Shown here one piece after another: positions 49,775 to 59,398 of a stretch of 64,000 bases of DNA; position 1 is the stretch's first letter, and each line of letters begins with the position of its first letter. The notes below the pieces were generated by a model, which searched no databases, was not told the origin of the DNA, and saw only the letters and a program-made list of their open reading frames with translations. The translations under genes and the position numbers were made by a program. This DNA comes from Prevotella sp. (GTDB lineage: Bacteria; Bacteroidota; Bacteroidia; Bacteroidales; Bacteroidaceae): contig JAEEXI010000001.1 in the NCBI GenBank assembly GCA_016291495.1, positions 306,313 to 370,312 on the forward strand, read 5' to 3'.

Positions 49775-50995
49775 ATGAATCGTGTAGTAATTACTGGAAT
49801 GGGAATATGGTCGTGCTTGGGCATTACGCTCGATGAGGTGCGACAGTCCCTGTACGAAGGAAAGAGTGGTATCATCAAGAGTCAGGAACGTGTGGATGCT
49901 GGATTCCGTTCACCGTTTACAGCCAATGTGCCACGACCAGACTTGAAACTGTTTATTGGTCGCAACCAGCGGCAGTTTATGCCCGAGGAGGCACAGTATG
50001 CCTATATGGCAACGAAAGATGCTTTAGAGGCCGCTCGTCTGGATATGGACTATATTGACCAGCATGAGGTGGGTATTATCTATGGCAACGACTCCGTAGC
50101 CGAGGCCACGATGATTGCCCTCGACAAGTTCCGTAATGCCGGTTCGACGGCAGCTTGTGGAAGCGGCGCCATCTTCCAGTCGATGAACTCGACGGTGACG
50201 ATGAACTTGGCCTGTCTCTTCCACCTGAAAGGTATCAACCTGACAGCCTCAGCAGCATGTGCCAGTGGTTCGCAGTCTATCGGACTAGGTACACTGCTTA
50301 TCCGCAATGGCTTGCAGGAGTGTGTGGTCTGTGGTGGTGCCCAGGAAGCTAATATGTATGGTGTGGCTTCGTTCGACGGTATCCAGTCGTTTGCCTTGCG
50401 TGACGACGATGACGCCACAAAAGCCAGTCGTCCTTTTGACCGTGACCGTAACGGACTGGTACCTGGTGGTGGTGCAGCCACAGTTATCCTTGAGAGTTAC
50501 GAGAGTGCTGTGCGTCGTGGAGCCCCCATTCTGGCAGAAATCGTAGGTTGGGGATTCTCTGGCAACGGTGATCATATCTCGACACCTAATGTGGCAGGAC
50601 CAGCCCGTTCTTTGGAACTCTGTCTGAAAGATGCAGGCGTCGATCCCAAGGAGATCGGCTATGTGAATGCCCATGCTACCTCGACGAAGATTGGCGATGC
50701 CCGTGAGGCACAAGCTATTGCCCAATTCTTTGGCGAATGCAACGTGCCAGTAACCTCGACGAAGAGTCAGACTGGTCACGAAATGTGGATGGCTGGAGCA
50801 TCGGAGATTATCTACTCGATGCTGATGATGAAAAATGATTTTATTGCTGGCAGTGTGAACTTCGAGAACCCCGATGAAGAGACTGCTTGTATCAATGTGC
50901 TCGGTGAGACGAAAAAGATACATTTCGATCAGTTCCTGAGCAACTCTTTCGGCTTCGGAGGAACCAATTCGACATTAATCATCAAAAACTTATAA
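49775..50995 (+). CDS. Beta-ketoacyl-ACP synthase (KAS II-like)
   Basis: The 406 residues form a complete condensing enzyme: Cys162 in TASAACASGSQSIG, His300 in GYVNAHATSTKIGDA and His335 in KSQTGHEMWMAGASE. It starts NRVVITGMGIWSCLGIT. It is the only ketosynthase in the cluster, and no chain-length-factor partner (Cys-less KS) is seen, unlike canonical aryl-polyene loci. ACP follows 11 bases downstream. Confidence 0.92.
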   Translation: MNRVVITGMGIWSCLGITLDEVRQSLYEGKSGIIKSQERVDAGFRSPFTANVPRPDLKLFIGRNQRQFMPEEAQYAYMATKDALEAARLDMDYIDQHEVGIIYGNDSVAEATMIALDKFRNAGSTAACGSGAIFQSMNSTVTMNLACLFHLKGINLTASAACASGSQSIGLGTLLIRNGLQECVVCGGAQEANMYGVASFDGIQSFALRDDDDATKASRPFDRDRNGLVPGGGAATVILESYESAVRRGAPILAEIVGWGFSGNGDHISTPNVAGPARSLELCLKDAGVDPKEIGYVNAHATSTKIGDAREAQAIAQFFGECNVPVTSTKSQTGHEMWMAGASEIIYSMLMMKNDFIAGSVNFENPDEETACINVLGETKKIHFDQFLSNSFGFGGTNSTLIIKNL

Positions 50996-51006
50996 TATAA
51001 ACAACA

Positions 51007-51252
51007 ATGACAAGAAATGAGATTATTGAGCAGGTAAATGAACTGCTCGCCAACGAGTTTGAAGTAGAAGTAAGTGACATCACTCCAGAGGCTAACATCA
51101 AGGAAACATTGAGCCTCGATAGTCTGAGTTTGGTCGATATGGTGGCCCTGTTACAGGTGAACTACAAGGTGAACATCCCCGTAGCAGAGTTGCACAAGAT
51201 ACAGTCGTTCAACGACCTGTACGACTACATTGAGCAGCACATACCTGCATGA
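51007..51252 (+). CDS. Acyl carrier protein
   Basis: The 81 residues form a helical ACP with the phosphopantetheine serine Ser39 in TLSLDSLSLVDMVALL. It is distinct from a housekeeping AcpP, which usually has DSLD/ELVM; here the sequence is DSLS. Its stop overlaps the start of the dehydratase gene, so it is dedicated to this cluster. Confidence 0.92.
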   Translation: MTRNEIIEQVNELLANEFEVEVSDITPEANIKETLSLDSLSLVDMVALLQVNYKVNIPVAELHKIQSFNDLYDYIEQHIPA

Positions 51253-51671
51253 GGTATCAGGGTGAAGATATCAAACGACTCATACCACAACGTGAGCCGT
51301 TTATCATGGTGGATGAGATAGAGGTTGTCGACGACACACATGCCGTCACAACCTTTACTGTCCTTAGTGATACTTATTTTATCTTGCCTGATGCTACGAT
51401 GTCCGAGACAGGGCTGATTGAGCATATCGCCCAGTCGTGCTCTGCTTTGATGGGCAGTCTGGCATTAGAACAGCACCTGACGAATCCGCCTGTCGGACTT
51501 ATTGGCGAGGTGAAGCGTTTCGAATGCCAACGCCGACCCCTGGAAGGCGAAAAGGTGTGTACCACCATAGAATTTGGCTTTACTTTCGGTAATGTGACGA
51601 TTGCTACGGGCGAGAGTCGTGTTGGCGAGGAACTGATAGCTAAGGCACAACTCAAAATATTTATGCAATAA
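51249..51671 (+). CDS. Hotdog-fold 3-hydroxyacyl-ACP dehydratase-like protein (ApeP-type)
   Basis: The 140 residues form a hotdog protein opening LIPQREPFIMVDEIEVV, with the central helix ETGLIEHIAQSCSALMG. FabZ's catalytic GHFP...PGV loop is replaced by SDTYFILPDATMSETGL, so the standard catalytic histidine is missing. The P-MV(D)/E..AQ pattern is closer to the short dehydratases of aryl-polyene clusters. It probably dehydrates a carrier-bound hydroxyacyl intermediate, but activity is uncertain. Confidence 0.75.
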   Translation: MRYQGEDIKRLIPQREPFIMVDEIEVVDDTHAVTTFTVLSDTYFILPDATMSETGLIEHIAQSCSALMGSLALEQHLTNPPVGLIGEVKRFECQRRPLEGEKVCTTIEFGFTFGNVTIATGESRVGEELIAKAQLKIFMQ

Positions 51672-54115
51672 TGACGGACATCTTCATCCATATCTATCAC
51701 TATTTCCGCAATCACCGCCTGGTATGCTGGTTGTCGATGGTTGCCCTGTTCGCCTTCTTCGGCTATTTTGCATTACAACTTCATCTCGAAGAGGATATCA
51801 ACAAACTGATGCCCTCATCGAAGAATGAAGATGGCACCACCAAACTGGCCTTTGCTGACCTGAAAATCAAGGATAAGACCTTCTTGTTGTTCGAAGCTAC
51901 AGAGGGTGCGGATGTCAACGTGCTTGCAGAAGTATGTGATGCTTTCGTTGACTCTTTGTTGGCACAGGATAAGGACTCTGTGATAGGTGATATATTTTAC
52001 CGCTTGGATGAAGATCTGCTACCTAATGGCATTGACTATTTGTCAGAACATCTGCCAGCCTATATCGATACTACGGCCTATGCCCGTTTCGACACTTTGC
52101 TGACTCGTGAGCATTTCGTCCGTCAGATGCAGCAAAACCATGATGACTTGCTGAGTGAAGTGGGAGAAATGTTCCCGGAACTGATAGAGATGGACCCCAT
52201 AGGTATGCGCAATGTCTTGGCAGAGCAGATGAAACCTTTGTTGAGCGCTGGCTCCTACCAGACCATCGACAACCACTTCTTTGTGCCTGACTCTACTGTA
52301 TGCATTGCCTTTATAACCCCTCGTTTCTCATCCACGAATACGGGACAGGGTTCTGCGCTCTTTGAGCAGTTGAACCAGCTAATCAGCCAGTTCTCCACAG
52401 CTCATCCCAATGTACGTATCACTTATCATGGCACACCAGCCAGTGGATACTACAATTCGACACAGATTAAACATGACCTAACGACGACCATCACAGGAGC
52501 ACTTGTTTTGGTACTATTATTCCTGTTATTCTGTTTCCGCAGATGGGATACCATTCCCTTGCTGTTACTTCCCGTTGTTTTCGGTACGCTGTTTGGATTG
52601 TCAATGATGTATTGGTTGAAAGGCGAGTTCTCGCTGTTAGCCTTAGGAATTGGCGGTGTCGTATTGGGAGTGGCACTGAGTTATGTGCTCCATATCCTGA
52701 CACATCACCAGTATGTCGGCGATGGCGAGCAGATGCTGCGCGATCAGGTTAAACCTGTGCTATTGGGATGTGTCACGACTATCGGTTCTTTTGCAGGACT
52801 TATCTTCATCAATACAGCTCTTTTGCAAGACTTCGGACTATTTGCAGCCTTCGCCATCCTCGGTACCACTCTGTTTTCACTTATCTGGCTGCCACAGATG
52901 CTCAGCAGCAAGACCAATCCTACCTCATTTAAGTGGCTCGACCGCATCAACACCTATCCCTTTGATCAGAACAAACCATTGTTGGTCTGTGTCACCCTGT
53001 TTATTATCGTTGGTGTGGGAGCCTATTTCGTGGGTGGTACCCGTTTTGATGCCGATATGCACAATCTGGGTTATCTGGATGACATGACGGAGTATTCTGA
53101 ACAATTGCTGCGTGAAAAGACCTACACGGGAGACAAAACCAAGTATTTTGCCAGCAAAGGCACGACGATGGAGGAAGCCATTGAACACTTTGCTATCCTC
53201 GATCATAAACTCGACTCGCTGCAGCAACTAGGACTTGTGAAGAGTTACACCCATACCAACCAGATTTTCGTACCCCTGCGTATCCAGCAGGAGCGCATAG
53301 AGGCATGGAAGAATTTCTGGAAACCAGAAAAGCTCGCCAAAGTGCGAACATTGATAGCACAGACGGCACCACAGGCTGACCTCAACGCAGAAGCCTTCGA
53401 TACCTTCTTCGAGATGGCGAATCGTGACTTTGAGTCAGATTCGCTCTATGCCGCTGGACTGATACCTGTGGGCTACCAGTCGACGCTGATGGAACGGTCG
53501 TATGACGGCAATTATCTCTGTTTTACTTCAGTACGTTGCGCCAACGACTCCGTGCGTAGCAGTGAGAGCGATTATATCCGCATCTGTGATGCCGTCAGCA
53601 GTAATCCCCACCTGTTGGTACTTGATACCTATTATTATACCACAGATACATTGCTTCAGATGAATGACGACTTCAACGTGCTGCAATGGCTCTCCATGCT
53701 GTTCGTGCTTGTCGTGCTGCTGTTGAGTTTCCGTTTCAACATCCGACATACGCTGCTCGCTTTTATGCCCATCCTACTTAGCTGGCTCATCGTATTGGGA
53801 TATATGGTGCTATTTGATGTGCGGTTCAACCTCATCAGCATTATAATCTCCACGTTCATTTTCGGTATCGGTGTGGATTACAGCATCTTTGTGATGAACG
53901 GGCTTACCGCAAAAGATACAGACAAACTACATTATCATAAGACGGCCATCCTGTTGAGTGCCGTTACATTGATTACTACGGTTGGCAGTATGCTGATTGC
54001 CAGCCATCCTGCCATCCGCAGTGTCGGATTCTCAACCCTCGTTGGACTACTCTCCGCTATCATATTGGCTTACGTCTTGCAACCTGCCATTTATAGGAAG
54101 TTAAAGAGGTCATAG
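51671..54115 (+). CDS. MMPL/RND-superfamily lipid exporter
   Basis: The 814-residue inner-membrane protein has two bundles of helices, each preceded by a large periplasmic loop: first LVCWLSMVALFAFFGYFALQ, then TTTITGALVLVLLFLLFCF and LGVALSYVLHILTH. Second-half motifs are LVVLLLSFRFNIRH and IFGIGVDYSIFVMNGL with the TM proton-relay GVDYS. Such exporters sit in aryl-polyene and mycobacterial lipid loci, where they move lipid or polyene to the outer envelope. Its start abuts the dehydratase stop. Confidence 0.88.
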   Translation: MTDIFIHIYHYFRNHRLVCWLSMVALFAFFGYFALQLHLEEDINKLMPSSKNEDGTTKLAFADLKIKDKTFLLFEATEGADVNVLAEVCDAFVDSLLAQDKDSVIGDIFYRLDEDLLPNGIDYLSEHLPAYIDTTAYARFDTLLTREHFVRQMQQNHDDLLSEVGEMFPELIEMDPIGMRNVLAEQMKPLLSAGSYQTIDNHFFVPDSTVCIAFITPRFSSTNTGQGSALFEQLNQLISQFSTAHPNVRITYHGTPASGYYNSTQIKHDLTTTITGALVLVLLFLLFCFRRWDTIPLLLLPVVFGTLFGLSMMYWLKGEFSLLALGIGGVVLGVALSYVLHILTHHQYVGDGEQMLRDQVKPVLLGCVTTIGSFAGLIFINTALLQDFGLFAAFAILGTTLFSLIWLPQMLSSKTNPTSFKWLDRINTYPFDQNKPLLVCVTLFIIVGVGAYFVGGTRFDADMHNLGYLDDMTEYSEQLLREKTYTGDKTKYFASKGTTMEEAIEHFAILDHKLDSLQQLGLVKSYTHTNQIFVPLRIQQERIEAWKNFWKPEKLAKVRTLIAQTAPQADLNAEAFDTFFEMANRDFESDSLYAAGLIPVGYQSTLMERSYDGNYLCFTSVRCANDSVRSSESDYIRICDAVSSNPHLLVLDTYYYTTDTLLQMNDDFNVLQWLSMLFVLVVLLLSFRFNIRHTLLAFMPILLSWLIVLGYMVLFDVRFNLISIIISTFIFGIGVDYSIFVMNGLTAKDTDKLHYHKTAILLSAVTLITTVGSMLIASHPAIRSVGFSTLVGLLSAIILAYVLQPAIYRKLKRS

Positions 54116-54128
54116 TAAAGTTCTGAGC

Positions 54129-55538
54129 ATGAAGTATGATGTCGTCATAATAGGAAGTGGACTGGGAGGTCTGATATGTGCCCGACAACTGGCACAGTCC
54201 GGAAGGAGTGTACTGGTGTTGGAGCGTCATGCACAACCCGGAGGCTGCTTGCAGAGTTACCGTCGTGGCGACATGGACTTTGATACGGGACTGCATTATG
54301 TAGGAGGCTTGGCAGAAGGCCAGCCCTTACACGAAGCCTTTGAAAAGCTGGGACTGATGGGGCTACCCTGGCATAGATTGGATGCGAATGGTTTTGATCA
54401 GATAACCATTGGCAAGAAAACCTTCCCGTTGGCAGAGGGGTTCGACCGTTTCGCTGCTGTGCTTGGAGAATATTTTCCCAATGAGAAGGATGGCTTGAGT
54501 CAGTATGTAAAGATGCTTGAACATCTGCCCCCTATGGAGGAAATCAGCCAGGTGGGTGCCTATGACTATTTGAAGTCGCTCTTCCACGACCCACTGCTCA
54601 TCAACGTACTTTCTGGTACAGCCATGAAGATGGAACTGAGGCGTGAATCGTTGCCGTTATTCAACTTTACCCATTCGATGAGTAGCTATATCCAGAGCAG
54701 TTGGCGACTGAAGGGTGGGGGTGATCTTATCGTTGGCTCGCTGACAAAGGATATTAAGGACTTTGGTGGTGAAATCGTCTGTCGTGCAGAGGTGCAGGAA
54801 CTTGTGGAGAAGGGTGGTAGGATTGTGACGGCGAAATGTGCTGATGGTAAGACCTATGAAGGAACAATCTTTATCAGCGACGCTCATCCGCAGTTGACGT
54901 TCAGTTGGATCAAGGAGTCGTACCTGCTGAAGGGTATTTTCCGCCGACGTATTAATGCGCTGGAGAATACTTTTGGTGTGTTTACGGCATCGTTGGTGCT
55001 GAAGCCAGATACGTTGCCTTACTTTAACCATAATAAATATGTGTATAGGAAGGCGAATGTATGGACATTTGGCGAGGATATAGGTGGCGTAGGTGGTGTC
55101 ATGGTGAGTTGCAGGGTGCCAGAGAGTGGAGACTATGCCCGACAGGTAGACCTGCTGACCCCTATGCCGGAGGTGCTTTATAAAGCGTGGGAAAACACGA
55201 AGGTTGGTCGTCGCGGTGAGGCGTACGAACAACACAAGAAATATGTGACTAATGAATGTATACGCTTGGCTGAGAGGGTTTTACCTGGACTACGCGATAT
55301 GATAGAGAAGCGATATATCAGTACTCCCTTGACGTGGCGCGACTATACGCTGTCGCCTTGTGGTTCTGCTTTTGGCATTAGGAAAGACTATCGTCAGCCG
55401 CTGCTGACCATGCTGTCGCCCAAGACACCGATACCTAACCTGTTCCTGACGGGACAGAGTCTGGTGCTGCACGGACTGGAGGGCGTGACAATGACCGCAT
55501 TCAATACATTGGAAGAAGTTAAGAAAATAAGAAATTAA
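54129..55538 (+). CDS. FAD-dependent desaturase/isomerase-like oxidoreductase (phytoene desaturase family)
   Basis: The 469 residues begin with a dinucleotide-binding motif (VVIIGSGLGGLICARQLAQS, VLVLERHAQPGGCLQSYRRG). Substrate-side blocks follow (DFDTGLHYVGGLAEGQPL, FNFTHSMSSYIQSSWRLKGG) and a C-terminal NLFLTGQSLVLHGLEGVTMT FAD closing motif, as in carotenoid isomerase/phytoene desaturase and retinol saturase relatives. In this setting it may desaturate, saturate or isomerise a polyene-like acyl chain. An 8-base-period array bridges to fabG. Confidence 0.85.
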   Translation: MKYDVVIIGSGLGGLICARQLAQSGRSVLVLERHAQPGGCLQSYRRGDMDFDTGLHYVGGLAEGQPLHEAFEKLGLMGLPWHRLDANGFDQITIGKKTFPLAEGFDRFAAVLGEYFPNEKDGLSQYVKMLEHLPPMEEISQVGAYDYLKSLFHDPLLINVLSGTAMKMELRRESLPLFNFTHSMSSYIQSSWRLKGGGDLIVGSLTKDIKDFGGEIVCRAEVQELVEKGGRIVTAKCADGKTYEGTIFISDAHPQLTFSWIKESYLLKGIFRRRINALENTFGVFTASLVLKPDTLPYFNHNKYVYRKANVWTFGEDIGGVGGVMVSCRVPESGDYARQVDLLTPMPEVLYKAWENTKVGRRGEAYEQHKKYVTNECIRLAERVLPGLRDMIEKRYISTPLTWRDYTLSPCGSAFGIRKDYRQPLLTMLSPKTPIPNLFLTGQSLVLHGLEGVTMTAFNTLEEVKKIRN

Positions 55539-55544
55539 GAATAT
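55521..55544. repeat. 8-base-period array bridging the FAD enzyme and FabG genes
   Basis: Units AAGAAAAT, AAGAAATT, AAGAATAT contain the stop codon at 55536 and end immediately before the fabG ATG at 55545. The placement is the same as that of the heptamer array before the cinA-type gene. Confidence 0.5.
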
Positions 55545-56267
55545 ATGAGTAAATATGCATTAGTAACGGGTGGTAGCCGAGGTATCGGACGAGCCATTTG
55601 CGTGAGACTAGCCCAGGAGGGCTATCGGGTCATCATCAATTATGCCAGCAATGAAGCTGAGGCACAGAATACATTGAAGATGACAGGTGAGAACGGAGAG
55701 TTATTGCCTTTCGACGTGAGCAATGTCGAACAGACACGTGCAGCTCTCAGCGATTGGCAGCAGCGCCACCCTGAGGACTATATCGAAGTGGTGGTCAACA
55801 ATGCGGGCATCCGTCGTGACAATGTGATGGCGCTGATGCCCGAGGAAGACTGGCACCGCGTGCTCGACATCACCCTGTCGGGCTTCTATAATGTTACGCA
55901 GCCCCTGCTTCCCGCCATGCAGCTGCACAAGTTCGGACGCATTGTCAATATGGCGAGTGTCAGCGGTCTGAAAGGTCTTCCTGGACAGACCAACTACTCA
56001 GCAGCTAAGGGCGGTATCATCGCTGCTACGAAAGCTTTGGCCCAGGAGGTGGCTCGACGTGGTATCACCGTTAATGCTGTGGCACCAGGATTCATCAAGA
56101 CCGATATGACGGAGGGTCTGAATGAGGGCGAACTGAAGAAACTGATTCCTGCTAACCGTTTCGGAACCCCTGAGGAAGTGGCCGATCTGGTGGCTTTCCT
56201 GGTATCGCCGAATGCAGGCTACATCACAGGTAATGTCGTATCAATCAATGGAGGAATGTATACTTAA
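55545..56267 (+). CDS. 3-oxoacyl-ACP reductase (FabG-like)
   Basis: The 240-residue short-chain dehydrogenase has TGGSRGIGRAICVRLAQEG, NNAGIRRDNVMALM, the Ser-Tyr-Lys triad in VNMASVSGLKGLPGQTNYSA followed by AKGG, and VNAVAPGFIKTDMT. It would reduce the ketoacyl product of the cluster ketosynthase. A housekeeping FabG role is less likely given the cluster. Confidence 0.92.
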   Translation: MSKYALVTGGSRGIGRAICVRLAQEGYRVIINYASNEAEAQNTLKMTGENGELLPFDVSNVEQTRAALSDWQQRHPEDYIEVVVNNAGIRRDNVMALMPEEDWHRVLDITLSGFYNVTQPLLPAMQLHKFGRIVNMASVSGLKGLPGQTNYSAAKGGIIAATKALAQEVARRGITVNAVAPGFIKTDMTEGLNEGELKKLIPANRFGTPEEVADLVAFLVSPNAGYITGNVVSINGGMYT

Positions 56268-56288
56268 TCAAGAATATAGGAGGTAAGA

Positions 56289-56786
56289 ATGATGAAAGCA
56301 AAATATCTGATTATTTTATTCTGCATGCTGGCTTGCCACGTCAATGCCCAGCAGAGTGTGACCAAGGTGAGCCACTCGAAGGCTGTCAAGACCGACGTCG
56401 TGACAACTGGCGAGGTGACTATTAAGAAACCTGACTACATCAGTATCTCGACAGACGGTGGACGCGACCTGTTACTGATGAATGGTACGCAGTTTACCAT
56501 GACGCAGAAGGGTAAGAAACATGTTACTGACAGTCGGAAGAATGCGTTGTTTGCCGACTTCCACGCCGTGCTGAAAGCCGTTATTAACGGGCAGCCCATT
56601 CCTACGGGTAACGACATCAAGGTGGTGACGACGGGTGGTGAGCAGACCGTCACGATTACTCCGTCAGGGAAGAAACGCCAGATGTTCACTTCGTTCGTGC
56701 TCGTTGTCGACAGTAAGTCGTCGGCCATGAAGCGCCTGCGCATGAACGGGCGTAACAATAGCTATACAGAATATCTTTTTAAGTAA
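56289..56786 (+). CDS. LolA-like periplasmic carrier protein
   Basis: The 165 residues have a signal peptide (LIILFCMLACHVNAQQ) and an antiparallel sheet pattern (GEVTIKKPDYISISTDGGRD, LLMNGTQFTMTQKGKK, TITPSGKKRQMFTSFVLVVD) as in the outer-membrane lipoprotein carrier LolA. Cluster-borne LolA homologues are a mark of aryl-polyene-type loci, where they are thought to ferry the product across the periplasm. Two adjacent ATGs are possible starts. Confidence 0.75.
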   Translation: MMKAKYLIILFCMLACHVNAQQSVTKVSHSKAVKTDVVTTGEVTIKKPDYISISTDGGRDLLLMNGTQFTMTQKGKKHVTDSRKNALFADFHAVLKAVINGQPIPTGNDIKVVTTGGEQTVTITPSGKKRQMFTSFVLVVDSKSSAMKRLRMNGRNNSYTEYLFK

Positions 56787-56798
56787 AAAAATAGAAGT

Positions 56799-59372
56799 TT
56801 GAAGAGCAACAGATTTACTACTGCATTTGTAGTCTTCCTGTTCTCGATGCTTGCACAGCACATTAATGCCCAGCAGATTACGGGTGTTGTGACAGATGCA
56901 GAGACGGGCGACAGCATACCGATGGCCAGTGTGGTGTACAAGGGTCATCAGGTGGCTGCTATTTCCACGGTTGACGGAAAATATACCATTGCCCGTCATG
57001 AGGGTTGGAACATCACGTTCAGTGCCGTAGGATATAAATCACGCATCATAGCTGTCAACAAAAAGACCAAGGCTCATCTGAACATCAAACTGCAGCCCGA
57101 CAAGCAGATGCTGGAGGAAGTGACTGTCAGGGCCAAGCGTAGCCGATACAGTCGCAAGAACAATCCTGCTGTTGAGCTGATGAAACGTGTGGTGGCTGCT
57201 AAGAAAAAGACCGACCTTAGCCTGAATGACTACTATCAGTATAACAAATACGACAAAATTACGCTCTCGCTCAACGACTTGAAGCCAGAGCAACTGGAGC
57301 AGAACCCCTTCAAGAAACACCCCTGGCTTCTGGAGCAGGTAGAGGTGAGTAAAGTTACAGGCAAGAACATCCTTCCCGTCAGTGTCGACGAGACGGTATC
57401 ACAGAAAATCTATCGCCGTGATCCCCAGTCGGAGAAGACCATTATTATGGGACAGACGTCGAAAGGCCTCAACGACCTGTTTCAGACAGGCGACATCATC
57501 AACACCGTTCTCAAAGATGTCTTTACGGATATCGACCTTTATCAGGACCATATCCGACTGCTGCAGTATCCCTTTATATCACCCATCAGCAACGAAGGCA
57601 TTGGTTTCTACCGATATTATATAGAGGATACGCTGAAGATAGAACGCGACTCGTGCATCCACCTCCACTTCCTGCCCAATAACCAGAACGATATGGGATT
57701 CCGTGGCGACCTCTATATCCTGAAGGACTCGTCGCTCCACGTGCGCCGTTGCGTGATGACCATCCCTAAACAGTCGAATGTCAACTTCGTGGAAAACGTG
57801 CAGATTTTGCAGGAGTATGAGAAGCTGCCTGATGGGCAGTGGGTACTGTCGAAAGATGATATGACTACTGATCTTCAGATTCTCAGTTTCCTGCGTTCAG
57901 CTACCGTCACGCGTACCACCCGTCTGACAGACTATAGCTTCGACCCCATTCCCAAGAAACTCTTCAAGGGTATGGCCAAGGAGGTGACGGAGGCAGATGC
58001 AGAGATGCGCGACGATAAGTTCTGGGATCAGTACCGACAGGTGGAACTGACGAAGAGCGAAAGTGGCATGGACCGTTTTGTCAAGCGTATTGAGAATATG
58101 AAGGGCATGAAGTATGTGATCTTCGCCTTGAAGGCGCTCTTCGAGAATTCCATAGAGACCAGTACGCCCAACTACATTGATATCTGTCCTGTCAATACGA
58201 TTCTCAGTCATAACTATGTGGACGGATGGCGCTCGCGACTGAGCCTGAAAACCACCGCCAACCTCAACAAGCACTTCTTCCTCAGCGGCTATTATGGTCG
58301 CGGCTGGGGGAGCAAGAAAAACTATTATATGGCTGAGATAACCTATTCGTTGAATCCCAAGAAGTATCTTCCCCATGAGTTCCCACGCCGTACAATGACC
58401 ATTCAGATTAACAGGGATGTCATGTCGCCTGGCGACCGTTTCATGGATACAGATAAGGATAACTTCATGGTGGCTATCAAATGGGCAAAGATTGATAAGA
58501 TGATGCTCTATAACCGCCATCAGGTCACCTTCGAATATGAAACTGACTGGGGACTGAAAGCCACACTGAATGGTAAGCTTGAAGAGAACGAGGCCTGCGG
58601 AGCCATGACTTTCCAAACGCTTGATAAGCCACGCCCCACGGAATACTGTCGCACGGGTAATGGTCTCTTTATCCATACTACGGAAATAACAGGCCGATTG
58701 CGCTATGCACCAGGCGAGACCTATATCAACAATAAGTTGCGCCGTCGTGTCATCAATCTGGATGCTCCCGTCTTCAGTATTGCACATACCATAGGCTTCG
58801 ATGGAATATTAGGTGGCGAATACAACTATAACTATACGGAGGCACACATCTACAAACGCTTCTGGCTCAGCAGTTGGGGAAAACTCGATGTCTCCCTTAA
58901 AGCTGGAATCCAGTGGAATCAGGTGCCTTATCCGTTGCTGATATTCCCAGCTGCCAACCAGTCGTATATTATTGCTCCAGAGACATTCAATCTGATTAAC
59001 ACGATGGAGTTCCTCAACGACCGTTTTGCATCACTCATGGTATCATGGGACTTGAACGGAAAGATTTTCAACCGCATCCCCTTGATGAAGAAACTCCATT
59101 GGCGCGAGTATATCGGTTTCCGCGTGCTCTGGGGAAAACTCACCGATAAGAACAATCCTTTCCTTGAGCAGAATCAGGGGAGTTCTCGGTTGATGTATTT
59201 CCCTGAAGGTACTCACGTGATGGATCCGAATAAGCCCTATGCTGAAATCGTTCTTGGCATCCACAACATCTTCAAATTCTTCCATGTTGAGTATGTCCGT
59301 CGCTTGAACTACAACGAATTGCCGACCAGTCCTAAATGGGGTATGCGATATGTGATAGCTTTCAGTTTCTGA
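56799..59372 (+). CDS. DUF5686 outer-membrane protein with carboxypeptidase-like regulatory domain
   Basis: The 857 residues start at a TTG (the only start codon available after the preceding stop). A signal peptide leads to a CarboxypepD_reg-like beta domain (QQITGVVTDAETGDSIPMAS to about 110) and a large DUF5686 body that ends in outer-membrane-type strands (KWGMRYVIAFSF at the C-terminus, aromatic last residue). It resembles TonB-less surface barrels of Bacteroidota. As last gene of the cluster it may receive or display the exported lipid. Confidence 0.85.
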   Translation: MKSNRFTTAFVVFLFSMLAQHINAQQITGVVTDAETGDSIPMASVVYKGHQVAAISTVDGKYTIARHEGWNITFSAVGYKSRIIAVNKKTKAHLNIKLQPDKQMLEEVTVRAKRSRYSRKNNPAVELMKRVVAAKKKTDLSLNDYYQYNKYDKITLSLNDLKPEQLEQNPFKKHPWLLEQVEVSKVTGKNILPVSVDETVSQKIYRRDPQSEKTIIMGQTSKGLNDLFQTGDIINTVLKDVFTDIDLYQDHIRLLQYPFISPISNEGIGFYRYYIEDTLKIERDSCIHLHFLPNNQNDMGFRGDLYILKDSSLHVRRCVMTIPKQSNVNFVENVQILQEYEKLPDGQWVLSKDDMTTDLQILSFLRSATVTRTTRLTDYSFDPIPKKLFKGMAKEVTEADAEMRDDKFWDQYRQVELTKSESGMDRFVKRIENMKGMKYVIFALKALFENSIETSTPNYIDICPVNTILSHNYVDGWRSRLSLKTTANLNKHFFLSGYYGRGWGSKKNYYMAEITYSLNPKKYLPHEFPRRTMTIQINRDVMSPGDRFMDTDKDNFMVAIKWAKIDKMMLYNRHQVTFEYETDWGLKATLNGKLEENEACGAMTFQTLDKPRPTEYCRTGNGLFIHTTEITGRLRYAPGETYINNKLRRRVINLDAPVFSIAHTIGFDGILGGEYNYNYTEAHIYKRFWLSSWGKLDVSLKAGIQWNQVPYPLLIFPAANQSYIIAPETFNLINTMEFLNDRFASLMVSWDLNGKIFNRIPLMKKLHWREYIGFRVLWGKLTDKNNPFLEQNQGSSRLMYFPEGTHVMDPNKPYAEIVLGIHNIFKFFHVEYVRRLNYNELPTSPKWGMRYVIAFSF

Positions 59373-59398
59373 AATCGAAAACCTTAAAGAGAATAGGT

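Noticed and set aside
59336..59398. Longer start for the BtuF-like protein
   Set aside because: It would lie in the end of the DUF5686 gene and put 21 polar residues before the signal peptide.
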